A DNA stretch of 64,000 nucleotides from Delphinapterus leucas (lineage: Eukaryota; Chordata; Mammalia; Artiodactyla; Monodontidae). The position numbers and the translations under genes are program-made. The stretch is from the NCBI RefSeq assembly GCF_002288925.2, contig NW_022098021.1, positions 33,796,065-33,860,064 of the forward strand, in the 5' to 3' direction. The notes under the pieces were generated by a model. The model was given only the letters and a program-made list of their open reading frames with translations, was not told where the DNA came from and did no database searches. Below are positions 10,785 to 23,100 of the stretch, in pieces (within the stretch, counting starts at the first letter, position 1; the number at the start of each line of letters is the position of its first letter).

Positions 10785-10935
10785 TCTCAAAATGACCGTT
10801 TGAGATTAATATGATTTTATAAATGAGTAAATGAAGACTCAATTTCATTATATAATTTGCATGAAATCACCCTACAAGTAAGTAGCAAAGTCAGAAATAA
10901 AACCTAGGTTTCCCTAATTCAATTTCTCTGCTCTT
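10785..10935 (+). mobile_element. MIR fragment
   Basis: The 3' MIR blocks are in order: ttataaatgagtaaatgaag, gcatgaaatcaccctacaag, agtagcaaagtcagaaataa, aacctaggtttccctaattc. Confidence 0.65.
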
Positions 10936-11837
10936 TGGAATGTTTTCTCACATGGCCAAGTAGAGTGGAGCCATATGCATACATCAATCACTTTGAATTT
11001 GTGGGGTGCTCCTAAACCAGTGCTGGGGAAAATGTGCTCAGTTCTCATGTAAGTGTTCAGAGACCAGCTTAAAATTGTTCGTTAACTTCAAACATGATTT
11101 AGCCAAATGCATTAAATAATAGAGGGCTTACTATTTTATTTTGCTTTATTTTGCAAGACAAAAATGTGTGATAGAACACTTCCACATCAGTGTTCTCAGA
11201 TGATGCTGACACAGAACACGTATGTTCAGCAAGCAGATCAGAGTGTTATATTGCCAAAAAATGATATGGCAGTCTATTTCTAATTTTCAAGAAGGTTAAT
11301 TTTCTCAGTTATAAAGAAGTTTTTTCTTATTCATAAGCATTTACAGATATCAATTGTTAATTTTTCAAGTTTTATTTTTGCTTCAATATCTTCTGTAAAC
11401 TTCTGGCTACAACTTACCTGTGAATGAATGTTAATAAATGGCAAAAACTAAACGAAAACAAATAAGAAAATAACATTAATATTAACAATTTAGGAACAGT
11501 TGATTAGTTCCAAAACTGCTTTTTTTTATGAACAAGATTGCTAAGGTTGTGATTTTACATTGCACATTGGTAACAGTTAAATTTGGGGAAAATTGCTCCT
11601 GTTCTTACTAAAATATTTTATCATCTCATAGTGTTCCTCATAAGGATATAATGGACCATGAAAAGTAATATCATTTCAAGAACATTACCATCTCAGCCTT
11701 GGACCATAGTTTTTATGAATTAACTTGAATAATGCATAAAATACAACATTAGTAAATTTCTCAGGGCAGTTAGTTGTTATTTTACAACTGGCTTTGGATG
11801 CCTTAGGGAAATGGTTTAAATTGCTTCTATTATTTTT
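10936..11837. other. AT-rich non-coding DNA
   Basis: No gene or confident repeat. A small imperfect stem (gaacac...gtgttc) occurs near 11176-11198. Confidence 0.45.
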
Positions 11838-12990
11838 CACTGCTGCCTAATGAAAAGACCCAAAATTTAGTCTGATAAAACAAAAGTAATTTTATTACTG
11901 TAGGGAGTTTAAGGGATTTGTAGGCTGATCAAAGGATAAGAGGTGAGAGAGGTCTATACCTGCGTTATTGGGCTGTGCTTTGACAGGTTCAAACATGGGG
12001 GAAATCCCTCACAGCAGGAGTCTGTCCAGAAGCTACTGAGGGGGGTTATGTACCTAGAGTATCTAGGTGATGTTGTACAAGCAGCACAGTGGAAAGTCTT
12101 TGAGTCAGAAAGCTCTGAAGAACAGTGGCATCTTTTGAGTCTTTTAACTACAGGCTTATCTTACTTACGGCTGGCAGATGTTGGGTGAAATTTCTCAGGG
12201 GTTATGCAAAGCAGGCAGGTTCTAAATGGTTAAAAATCTGCTTGTTTAAGCTATTTTTAAAGCAATTGGTTTTGTAAAAAATTGAACTTGGCACTGGAGG
12301 GATTTTGAACTAACAGGTCTCAGTCTGTAGTGAAGAATAAAACAACCTAAGGGCCAAAACAGAGAGGCCATCTTTCTGGCTCATTTATATGACAGTTATG
12401 CTTAAAATTCTGAGAGTCAGGACATGTGTCAGATATAGTGAGAATGGCTCATGTCGGCTCTTTGTTGTCTGAGCACTCATCTGGTTAGAGGGGGTTAGAT
12501 GAGTCAACCGGAGCCTTATATCTGGAGCCTCAGTTCTGTCTGTCAGCCTGATTCCTGGGTTCTTCTCCACATGAGATGTCCTGGGACTGAAATATCCAAA
12601 AGTGCTTCTTCAATCAGATTTCACTCATACTTCTGGTGCTTGGTCTTGGGTGTCTTAAATAACTGGGAGCTAGTCAAGTACCTCTGTCTTCCTCTTTCTC
12701 TCTCCCTCTCTCTCCATGTGGTTTGTTTTTGGTTCCTCACAGCATGATGGCTTGAAGGTGTAGGGCTTCTTACCAAGTGGCTGGTTTCCCCTAGCCCAAG
12801 CATTTCAAGAGATCTATGTGTAATCTACTAGGCTTCTTATGATCGAACCTTGGAAATAACACAGAAACACACAACCATCTCAAAAGCAGATTGTTGTGTT
12901 AGCCCATACTCAAGAGGATGAGGTTATCTATATAAAGGAGTAAATACTGGGAGTGATGATTTTTGGGGGGATCCACATTTGGAGACTACT
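11838..12990 (+). mobile_element. Long ancient interspersed repeat, family uncertain
   Basis: The segment follows a common mammalian repeat. It starts with cactgctgcctaatgaaaag and aaatttagtctgataaaaca, passes through agtttaagggatttgtaggc, and later has tcagttctgtctgtcagcct, the CT-rich block, ccatgtggtttgttt, cctcacagcatgatggcttg and a gatccacatttggagactac end. I recognise the layout but cannot name the family with confidence. The frames inside it have no coding features. Confidence 0.45.
12690..12716. repeat. CT-rich simple repeat
   Basis: An imperfect (CT)n run, cctctttctctctccctctc followed by tctccat, inside the ancient repeat. Confidence 0.75.
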
Positions 12991-14243
12991 ACTACACAAA
13001 AATAAATTTCTTCCTGTTACAATTAACATGTTTCCTTGCATTTAATACCTTGATTTTTCCTTTTAAAATTAGTTGGCTAATATATGATTTTCTAACTCTA
13101 ACAATGTACATGAGAAATATTTATTTAATCTTTACTAAGACACACCACTTTGTATGAGCTGGATTGAACATTTAGTTTGATCTGAAATTGAATTATGTAC
13201 ATTCATACCAGTAGTGAGAATGTATAATTAAGAAAAATATATGAATATTCAAATAACTAGGTATTTTAATTAAGATTGTCTTTCTCAATTTTCAGTTCTA
13301 TATTATACAATGCCTACAATTAACTTCAAAGAATAAGGAAGACATATTGTCCTATACTAATAAACAAATATCCCAAAGGATATCTCTATTTATATTGGAA
13401 TTATACTGCTGGCTGAATGAAAATAAAATGGGATTGGAGAAATCATTATAAATTCTTTAGAATAGAAATTATTTGGAATTGAGGGTTGATTGTTTATATT
13501 GTATTTGGTATTATTAAATCATTTTAGATCTATTTCCATTTTCTCCTTGGGTTTTCTTATTTCTGTGACGATTTCAGTAAATGCAAAACTATTAAATAGA
13601 ATATTAACATCAAGATTGATTAGAATTCCTAAAAATTTTCTTTCACTTTGAAAAAATGCAAGGGAATGCTTACCACAGGCACATAAAAGGAAATAATCAA
13701 GTGAACTAGCATGAATTAGAAGAAATCCAAATGAGCTATAGAAATATGAAGTGAGAAGTTTTGTGACTATCTGTTACATTTAAATAAACAACCTCTAATC
13801 TGTCTTCTAGACATTTATATACCAGTTTACCATGTCTTGTGTTTGCACCAGGAAAATACACTTGATAGCTTTTAAACTAAAAAAGTAACATTGAAAATAA
13901 AACACGGTGAGTAATAGGAAGTGTTCAGGCACGTTTGAAGAGAAGTGAATGACATTTCTTAAAAAAAGTAGAATTTAGTTAAGAATTAACTTTGCATAAT
14001 GATATTTTCTTCTTAACCATTCCTTTGCTAATTTGGTTAAGTGTGACTGAGAATAATCTGCATAAGAGGTAGATTTTAATGCTGACTCTCAGAATAATGG
14101 ATGAAACCAAAGAAGATCCTATTTCTTCATATTGAGTTTCCGGTAAAAGGGCAGGTGGCATTAGAATCTGAAAATGTCAATTTACATGACTTTATTTAAC
14201 AACAGGATACCTATGACCTGGATTTTGGCCAGAATTACCCCAA
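12991..14243. other. AT-rich non-coding DNA
   Basis: No gene, SINE or LINE signature. Several short frames are chance products of low GC content. Confidence 0.5.
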
Positions 14244-14300
14244 AGTGTGTGTGTGTGTATGTGAGTACAGGCACATATGTGTATGTATGTTTGTGTACTC
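14244..14300. repeat. Imperfect (TG)n microsatellite
   Basis: gtgtgtgtgtgtatgtgagt is followed by interrupted TG and TATG units. Confidence 0.8.
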
Positions 14301-14384
14301 TCAAAAAACATAATGAACAAAATAAATATTGAAAGAAATAGAATTATTTAAATTATTTGGAAAGAAGCTGTGATATGGGAGAAA

Positions 14385-14575
14385 CTTAGAATGAAAGCTC
14401 TAGGTCTGAGTGTATGTTCTATCACTTGCAGACATGTGTTCTTGGGTATGCTATAGAACTCTTCCAACTTTTAGTTTATCTCTAAAATGGGAATATAAAT
14501 CCATTACAGAGTTTTGATGAGGATTCAATGAATAAGGAGAGAGAAAATTCTTTAAAAGCTCTGAAGCACTAATCA
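14385..14575 (+). mobile_element. MIR SINE fossil
   Basis: The MIR order is visible: tgtatgttctatcacttgca, tgggtatgctatagaactct, tttatctctaaaatgggaat, gatgaggattcaatgaataa, ttaaaagctctgaagcacta. Confidence 0.75.
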
Positions 14576-15007
14576 AAATTTATGATACAGAATTCAGTTT
14601 TAACTTTCATCCACCATATAGAACACTGTTGATGTTTACAGCAGAAACTGCTAAGAGACTGAGTTTGCATTAACATGTTAACACAAGAAATATCAGTGTA
14701 TCAGCCAATTTTTTTCTGTTACTGAACGTTTATAATGCTGGTTTCCATTACAAGAATACCATTTCAAGGCTGAGGAAAATGCCTTTATTTTCTATGTGTA
14801 TATAGCTGTTATCTAAATAAAACCGTTATTGCATTGGGTTATTTACATTGATTCAGTTTGCCTTGAGTTTCCATTATGTAAATTTATTCCCCGCACAAAA
14901 TACTTTGTATGGCAATTGCTTTTTCAATTTAAAAGTTTGTCTCATTTAAATACCCCTCCCCAAGCTCTGATTTTTTTTTTCCTTTTATTAACTTCACTCA
15001 TTTACAG
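14576..15007. other. AT-rich non-coding DNA
   Basis: No gene or family-level repeat seen. A T-rich run precedes the next L1. Confidence 0.5.
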
Positions 15008-16333
15008 TTTCTTTTTTTTTCTTTTTATTGGAGTATAATTGCTTTACAATGGTGTGTTAGTTTCTGCTTTATAACAAAGTGAATCTGTTATACATATACA
15101 TATGTTCCCATATCTCTTCCCTCCTGCGTCTCCCTCCCTCCCACCCTCCCTATCCCACCCCGCTAGGTGGTCACAAAGCACCGAGCAGATCTCCCTGTGC
15201 TATGTGGCTACTTCCCACTAGCTATCTATTTTACGTTTGGTAGTGTATATATGTCCATGCCTCTCTCGCGCTTTGTCACAGCTTACCCTTCCCCCTCCCC
15301 ATATCCTCAAGTCCATTCTCTAGTAGGTCTGTGTCTTTATTCCTGTCTTACCCCTAGGTTCTTCATGACATTTTTTTTTCTTAAATTCCATATATATGTG
15401 TTAGCATATGGTATTTGTCTTTCTCTTTCTGACTTACTTCACTCTGTATGACAGACTCTAGGTCTATCCACCTTATTACAAATAGCTCAATTTCGTTTCT
15501 TTTTATGGCTGAGTAATATTCCATTGTATATATGTGCCACATCTTCTTTATCCATTCATCTGATGATGGACACTTAGGTTTTTTTCCATCTCTGGGCTAT
15601 TGTAAATAGAGCTGCAATGAACATTTTGGTACATGACTCTTTTTGAATTATGGTTTTCTCAGGGTATATGCCCAGTAGTGGGATTGCTGGGTCATATGGT
15701 AGTTCTATTTGTAGTTTTTTAAGGAACCTCCATACTGTTCTCCACAGTGGCTGTATCAATTTACATTCCCACCAACAGTGCAAGAGGGTTCCCTTTTCTC
15801 CACACCCTCTCCAGCATTTATTCTTTCTAGATTTTTTGATGATGGTCATTCTGACTGGTGTGAGATGATATCTCACTGTAGTTTTGATTTGCATTTCTCT
15901 AATGATTAATGATGTTGGGCATTCTTTCATGTGTTTGTTGGCAGTCTGCATATCTTCTTTGGAGAAATGTCTATTTAGGTCTTCTGCCCATTTTGGGATT
16001 GGGTTGTTTGTTTTTTTGTTATTGAGCTGCATGAGCTGCTTATAAATTTTGGAGATTAATCCTTTGTCAGTTGCTTCATTTGCAAATATTTTCCCCCATT
16101 TTGAGGGTTGTCTTTTGGTCTTGTTTATGGTTTCCTTTGCTGTGCAAAAGCTTTGAAGTTTCATTAGGTCCCATTTGTTTATTTTTGTTTTCATTTCCAT
16201 TTCTCTAGGAGGTGGGTCAAAAAGGATCTTGCTGTGATTTATGTCATAGAGTGTTCTGCCTGTGTTTTCCTCTAAGAGTCTGATAGTGTCTGGCCTTACA
16301 TTTAGGTCTTTAATCCATTTTGAGCTTATTTTT
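15008..16333 (-). mobile_element. 5'-truncated young L1, minus strand
   Basis: The poly(T) at 15008-15025 is the reverse of the L1 tail. It is followed by attggagtataattgcttta (reverse complement of the L1 3' end), the 3' UTR and the last third of ORF2. The element stops abruptly at about 16333 inside ORF2 sequence (ttttgagcttattttt), a 5' truncation typical of incomplete reverse transcription. No convincing target-site duplication could be placed. It is close in sequence to the L1s at 19.7, 36 and 45 kb. Confidence 0.93.
15381..16333 (-). pseudogene. L1 ORF2 C-terminal remnant
   Basis: A 208-residue uninterrupted stretch (16200 down to 15574) is the region after the reverse-transcriptase domain of L1 ORF2p. 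It includes the cysteine-rich motif C-x3-C-x7-H-x4-C (CWRGC...H..CWWEC), which is conserved in L1 and needed for retrotransposition. The frame then breaks; the family's usual end THIYGI-stop is in another frame, with its TAA at 15381-15383. Endonuclease and reverse-transcriptase domains are absent because of truncation, so no working enzyme is possible. Confidence 0.9.
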
Positions 16334-16700
16334 CTTAAACAACAGCTGGGACTAGAATGACGTATAGGAGTGACTCAAATTTTCTTTTGATCTGGACAAG
16401 AGATACATTATATAATTCCTCTAGAAACTTGGTGAATTTGTTAAAGTTCAGCTCATGAATTTACTTGGCTAATATGTCTCTTCAAAAAGACAATCAAGAA
16501 AGTTAATATTGAACTCAAAGTCTGGAAATTTCTTTTTCTTTTAGACAAAAGAGGAGAAATCCTGATACAGTTTTTTTTCCCCAAGAGCAAGGAGACACAT
16601 AACTTTCTAAACCTGTTTCCAACAAAGCTCTATATTTTGAACCTCAGAACTCTTTACTCCAATAAAATCCCATCTTGGAGAGATGAAAACAGGTCTCTAT
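16334..16700. other. Non-coding DNA between L1 and MER5-like elements
   Basis: No gene or element recognised. Confidence 0.5.
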
Positions 16701-16852
16701 CAGTGCTTCTTGGACTTTAATAAAATCACCTGATAATCTTGTTATAATGACTATTGTGATGTGAGTGGGGCCCAAGTTTCTGCCTTTCTAACCAGCTCCT
16801 GGTGGTTGCCACTGCTGCATGCAGGTTCATGGACCACACGTGAGCAGCAAGG
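16701..16852 (+). mobile_element. MER5A-like hAT-Charlie MITE
   Basis: It opens with cagtgcttcttggactttaa, close to the MER5 terminus cagtgcttctcaaacttta. The body blocks atcacctgataatcttgtta, tggggcccaagtttctgcct, ttctaaccagctcctggtgg and catggaccacacgtgagcag follow. It is a non-autonomous DNA transposon fossil with no transposase. Confidence 0.75.
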
Positions 16853-16861
16853 CTGTAGCTG

Positions 16862-17040
16862 ATTGGTTCTAAATTTGGCTCAACATTGGACCCAGTGGGG
16901 AATTTTTAAAAATACAGATGCTCGGTCCCTCCCTGTCCCAACCTGGGATTCTGATTTTACATGGATGTATCCTGGGTATTATGATTTTAAAAACTCCCCA
17001 GGATATTCCAATGTGTAGTCAAGTTTGAAAACAACTGCTC
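16862..17040 (+). mobile_element. Second MER5-family-like element
   Basis: The start attggttctaaatttggctc and the end caagtttgaaaacaactgct form imperfect terminal inverted repeats. Between them are gtggggaatttttaaaaata, cctgggattctgatttt and aaaaactccccaggatattc. The layout is that of a second hAT MITE about 10 bases from the first. Confidence 0.65.
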
Positions 17041-17047
17041 TAGTAAA

Positions 17048-17050
<3 letters not shown>

Positions 17051-17092
<42 letters not shown>
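17051..17092. repeat. (TG)n microsatellite
   Basis: Twenty-one uninterrupted TG units, likely polymorphic. Confidence 0.98.
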
Positions 17093-17094
<2 letters not shown>

Positions 17095-17895
17095 GAGGAG
17101 CAGATGTTATAGATCTGTTTATCTTTACTGGAATTTCCTACATTATAACAAAAATACACTTAAAATCAGATTGTGACTAAAACTATTGTTTGGTAACCTT
17201 TTATTGAACATAATATGATACAAATACATTTAAAAACAGATTGTGAGTAGAATTTTTATTGTGTATTTCATTTGATTTAACAATACAACGTGGATGAACA
17301 AATACAGAATAGCACTGCTATTGGAAATATGAATGTTCCATGCTTTATTTTACTAATCCTATAATATTAGGCATTTAGGAGAGTTCTTTTATTTTAATAT
17401 TAAAATAAATAGGGTGATGAATATCATTCATGAAATATTTTTGCACACATTTTTTATTTCTCAGAACAGTAGAGTACCAAGGTTAGGCAACAGAAGCAGT
17501 CCAACCTGGTAGGAAGGAGTATTTAAATCACTGATATTGCTTCAAATTGCCTGTGTATGGTGATAATAAAAGCAAACTGGCTTTTAGTCAGCTTTATTAT
17601 TGTTGCAAATTCTCTACACAAAATGCACGTCCTTATTGCCTGTGTCCTGGATGTACTGTTTCCACCACCCTGATTTTGGAATGAATTCTAAAGCCACTGT
17701 CTTATAATGAATTTTCATGCTGTATGGAAAGATACGCGGTTTTGCAGGATTCTAGATGTATATCACCATATTTATGCAGATGTTTACACAATTAACATTG
17801 CTAATAGCAAAATATAAAAATACACATGAAATGTTTATTTCAAACATTGAGGGTTACTAGTTTTAGTAGCAAAATTTTGGCAAAATTTCAATTTG
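17093..17895. other. AT-rich non-coding DNA with a diverged local duplication
   Basis: A roughly 40-bp segment near 17149-17187 (acaaaaatacacttaaaatc, agattgtgac...) recurs, diverged, near 17220-17262 (acaaatacatttaaaaacag, attgtgag...). A perfect 20-bp palindrome ttattttaatattaaaataa lies at 17389-17408. No gene seen. Confidence 0.55.
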
Positions 17896-17899
17896 GCAA

Positions 17900-18950
17900 A
17901 ATTTCTATATCTTTTTCTACTACAGAGACTGAACATTTATTGTCTGCAATCATTTGTTTTTTTCTTTTGTGATCACCTAGTTATGTCCTTTACCTGTTTT
18001 TCTAATGTTGTTCATATTTTCTTATTGATATGCAAAAACAACTTAGTAAACCTATCATTTGTTTTCTGTCAAATATGTTGAAACTAATTTCTCCCAGTTT
18101 GCTTTTGTCATTTATTTTTTAAATTTTTTTATGACATGATTTTCTTTAAGCACAGAAGTTTATGTTTTCTATAGTTTGGTCAAACAATCTTTTCCTTATG
18201 GTTTCTTCTGGAGGTGTTAAGACCTTTCCTACACCAAGTATATGTAATTAGCCACCTAAGTTTTTTATCCAGAATCCTGAAGGTTTATATTTTTCTTTAG
18301 CTCTTTAATTTATCTGAAACAGTTTTGCTTATTGGCATTATTAAGTAATTTATTATTTTAATCCCAAATGTTTAGGTGACAAAACAACCATTTACTACTT
18401 TGTTCATCCACTACCCAGTTATTTGATATCACACTTTATTACCTAATACATTAAAACATATATATGTTCCTGAATTATCTATTCTGTTTTATGTTTTCAA
18501 CAATTTCTTGTGCCAATATTATGTTTCAATTATGTTAGCTTTAGAGTACCCTTTCATATTCAGCAACAATATTTCTCTTTTTCAGATTTCTGTTTTTCTG
18601 TAATTATCTTTTCAGAAAAATGAGGAATGTTTTTTTCAGTTTAAATAATATTGTTTTGTGATTTCTATTTATAATCACTACATTTAAAATTTAATATATG
18701 GACATTGACAACTGTACACCAGAAGTCTTTCCATCCAAGAATATTTTGTGCATACTCTTTCATTTAAGAATTATTTTCTGATATTCAGGAGAATCAGTTT
18801 TACTTGTTTTTCCCAGTTTATGTTTACATAGTCTTAATAATATATGTGTAAAATTGTAGGTATTGTATATAAGTGAATTTGATATTTGTGTGTGTTTCGT
18901 GTGTGAGGTGTTGCTATTTGGTCTCTCTAAAAAAAAAACTGGGAAACTCT
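17900..18950 (-). mobile_element. Old L1 (L1M/HAL1-like) fossil, antisense
   Basis: The plus strand resembles reverse-complemented L1 ORF2. Visible blocks are ttctcccagtttgcttttgt, tttaagcacagaagtttatg, aacaatcttttccttatggt, gttaagacctttcctacacc and tcttgtgccaatattatgtt. Heavy divergence and many stops indicate an ancient copy. Confidence 0.6.
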
Positions 18951-19054
18951 CTTTTTTATCTATTTCTTTGGAGCTATTCTAATACCCTCATACCAAATCC
19001 TTTATAATATGTTGAATAACAAAAATTAAATGATTTTAAGAACAAATACATGTA

Positions 19055-19165
19055 TGCCACAGAGATGAGGAAATTGAGATCCAGAGAGGATGTTTTGCTT
19101 AAAATCATAACTTTAGTAAATGTCAAAAGTAACAAAATAGAATAGGAATATAATTAGAGTCAATG
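19055..19165 (+). mobile_element. MIR fragment
   Basis: The 3' MIR blocks gagatgaggaaattgagatc, cagagaggatgttttgctta and aatcataactttagtaaatg are present. Confidence 0.5.
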
Positions 19166-19732
19166 GACTGAACCATACTAATTCCAAAGAATTTGTGATT
19201 AGTTGGTGACATAAAATGTGCACAAACGAAAGATTCAGGCTAACTTATAAATATATATCGAAATATTCGTTAGCATTTACAAAATAAATGTTTGTTCGGA
19301 GTTCATTATAATAGTAAGCAGAACCATGAGGATGTGCTCAGTTAGTTCAGTTTTATGACAAAGTGCCTAAGTCGATTTTTAGCAACAAAGTAGTGAAACA
19401 GAACTAATAGCCTAGTTTAATGCACTCTATTTTATGCAGCTTGTTTGGGAATAAAAATAGAAACCTGTAATTGATCTTCTGGAAACTCTTCCAGTTCAGC
19501 AATCTGTGAAAAACATCAAAGGACCTTGAAACAAGTATTCAATAACTCTGTATTAAGGAGAGAGAATTTCAGTTAATGTTTCACTCTATTTTTTCTAGTC
19601 TTTATTTCTCTGCATTTACTCAGACACACAGACCACTGTCACCACCACCATTCATACAGATACAGGGTCATTGATCATTCAAAACTCTTTTGATTCCTGA
19701 CTTTCATTTCTGTAATTCATGTTTTTTTCTTA
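19166..19732. other. Non-coding DNA upstream of the 19.7 kb L1
   Basis: No gene or repeat recognised. Confidence 0.5.
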
Positions 19733-20103
19733 CTTTTTTTTAACAACTTTATTGGAGTATAATTGCTTTCCAATTGTGTATTAGTGTTTGCTTTATAACA
19801 AAGTGAATCAGTTATACATATACATATATCTCCATATCTCCTCCATCTTGAATCTCCCTTCCACATTCCCTATCCCTCCCCTCTAGGTGGTCACAAAGCA
19901 CCAAGCTGATGTCCCTGTGCTATGTGGCTGCTTCCCTCTAGCTATCTATTTTACATTTCGTAGTGTATATATGTCCATGCCACTCTCTCACTTCGTCCCA
20001 GCTTACACTTCCTGATCTCTGTGTCCTCAAGTCCATTCTCTATGTCTGTGTCTTTATTCTGGTCCTGTCCCTAGGGTCTTCAGAGACTTTTTTTTTTTTT
20101 TTT

Positions 20104-23100
20104 TTAGATTCCATATATATATGTGTTAGCATATGGTATTGGTTTTTCTCTTTGTGACTTACTTCACTCTGTATGACAGACTCTAGGTCCATCCACATCA
20201 CTACAAATAACTCAATTTCATTTCTTTTTATGGCTGAGTAATATTCCACAATACATATGTGTCACATCTTCTTTATCCATTCATCTGTCGATGGACATAT
20301 ATGTTGCTTCCATGTCTTGGCTACTGTAAATAGTGCTTCAATGAACATTGTGGCACATGACTCTTTTTGAATTATGGTTTTCCTCAGGGTATATGCCCAG
20401 TAGTCAGAATGCTGAGTCATATGGTAGTTCTATTTTTAAAGAAACGTCCATAGTGTTCTCTATACTGGCTGTATCAATTTACATTTGCACCAACAGTGAA
20501 AGAGGGTTCCCCTTTCTCCCAACCCTCACCAGCATTTATTGTTTGTAGATTTTTTGGTGAAGGCCATTCTGACTGGTGTGAGATAATACCTCTTTTTTAG
20601 TTTTGATTTGCATTTCTGTAATGATTAGTGATGTTGAGCATTCTTTCATGTGTTTGTTGGCAATCTGTATATCTTCTTTGGAGAAATATCTATTTAGGTC
20701 TTCTGCCCATTTTGGATTGGGTTGTTTGTTTTTATGATATTGAGCTGCATGAGCTGCTTGTAAATTTTGGAGAAAAATACTTTGTCAGTTGCTTCATTTG
20801 CAAATATTTTCTTCCATTATGAGGGTTGTCTTTTCACCTTGTTTATAGTTTCCTTTGCTGTGCAAAAGCTTTGAAGTTTCATTAGGTCCCATCTGTTTAT
20901 TTTTGTTTTTATTTCCATTTTTCTAGGAGGTGGATCAAAAAGGATCTTGCTATGATTTATGTCATAGAGTGTTCTGCCTATGTTTTCCTCTGAGATTTTG
21001 ATCGTGTCTGGTCTTACATTTAGGTCTTTAATCCATTTTGAGTTTATTTTTGTGAATGGCATTAAGGAGTGTTCCAATTTCATGCTTTCACATGTAGCTG
21101 TCCAGTTTTCTCAGCACCAATTATTGAAGAGGCTGTCTTTTCTCCATTGTATATTCTTGCCACCTTTATCAAAGATAAGGTGTCCATATGTGTGTGAGTT
21201 TATCTCTGGGCTTTCTATCCTGTTCCATTGATCTATATTTCTGTTATTGTTCCAGTACCATATTGTCTTGATTACTGTAGCTTTGTAGTATAGTCTGAAG
21301 TCAGGAAGCCTGATTTCTCCAGCTCTGTTTTTCTTTCTCAAGATTGCTTTGGCTATTCGGGGTCTTTTGTGTTTCCATAGAAATTGTGAATTTTTTTGCT
21401 CTAGTTCTGTGAAATATGCCATTGGTAGTTTAACAGGCATTGCATTGAATCTGTAGATTGCTTTGGGTAGTATAGTCATTTTCACAATGTTGATTCTTCC
21501 AATTCAAGAACATGGTATATCTCTCCATCTGTTTGTATCACGTTTAATTTCTTTCATCAGTGTCTTATAATTTTCTGCATACAGGTCTTTTTCTCCTTAG
21601 GTAGGTTTATTCCTAGGTATTTTATTCTTTTTATTGAAATGGTAAATGGGAGTGTTTTCTTGATTTCAATTTCAGATTTTTCATCATTAGTATATAGGAA
21701 TGCCAGCGATTTCTGTGCATTAATTTTGTGTCCTGCTACTTTACCAAATTCATTGATTAGCTCTAGTAGTTTCCTGGTAGCAACTTTAGGATTCTCTATA
21801 TATAGTATCATGTCATCTGCAAACAGTGACAGTTTAGGTCTTCTTTTCCAATTTGGATTCCTTTTATTTCTTTTTCTTCTCTGAAAGCTATGTTGAATAA
21901 TTGTGGTGGGAGTGGACAACCTTGTGTTGTTCCTGATGTTAGAGGAAATGGTTTCAGATTTTCCTCATTGAAAATGACGTTGGCTGTAGGTTTGTCATAT
22001 ATGGCCTTATTATGTCGAGGTAAGTTCCCTCTATGCCTACATTCTGGAGGGTTTTTATCATAAATAGGTCTTGAATTTTGTCAAAATCTTTTTCAGCATC
22101 TATTGAGATGCTCACATGGATTTTCTCCTTCAATTTGTTAATATGGTTTATCACACTGATTGATATGCATATACAGAAGAATCCTTGCATTCCTGGGATA
22201 AACCCCACTTGATCATGGTGTATGATCCTTTTAATGTGTCTTGGATTCTGTTTGCTAGTATTTTTTTGAGGATTTTTGCATCTATGTTCATCAGTGATTT
22301 GGCCTGTAGTTTTCTTTCTTTGTGACGTCTTTGTCTGGTATTGGTATCAGGGTGACAGTGGCCTCATAGAATGAGTTTGGGACTGTTCCTCACTCTGCTG
22401 TATTTTGGAAGAGTTTGAGAAGGATAGGTGCTAGCTCTTCTCTAAATGTTTGACAGAATTCTCCTGTGAAGCCAGCTGGTCCTGGACTTTGTTGGAAGAT
22501 TTTTAATCACAGCCTCAATTTCAGTGCTTGTCATTGGTCTGTTTATATTTTCTATTTCTTCCTTGTTCAGTCTCAGAAGGTTGTGCTTTTCTAAGAATTT
22601 GTCAATTTTTTCCAGGTTGTCCATTTTATTGGCATATATTTGCTTGTAGTAATCTCTCATGATCCTTTGTATTTCAGCAGGGTCAGTTGTTACTTCTTTT
22701 TCATTTCTAATTCTACTGTTATGAGTCTTCTCCCTTTTTTTCTTGATGAGTCTGGCTAATGGTTTATCAATTTTGTTTATCTTCTCAAAGAACCAGCTTT
22801 TAGTTGTATTGATCATTGCTATTGTTTCCTTCGTTTTTTTTTCATTTATTTCTGATCTGATCTTTATGATTTCTTTCCTTCTGCTAACTTTGGGATTTTT
22901 TGTTCTTCTTTCTCTAGTTGCTTTAGGTGTAAGCTTAGGTGGTTTATTGGAGATGTTTCTTGTTTCTTGAGTAAGATTGTATTGCTATAAACTTCCCTCT
23001 TAGAACTACTTTTGCCACATCCCATAGGCTTTGGGTCGTCGTGTTTTCATTGTCATTCATTTCTAGGTATTTTTTGATTTTTCTGTGATTTCTTCAGTGA

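Noticed and set aside
15667..16200. L1 ORF2 frame of 208 residues as an active gene
   Set aside because: It lacks endonuclease and polymerase domains because the copy is 5'-truncated.
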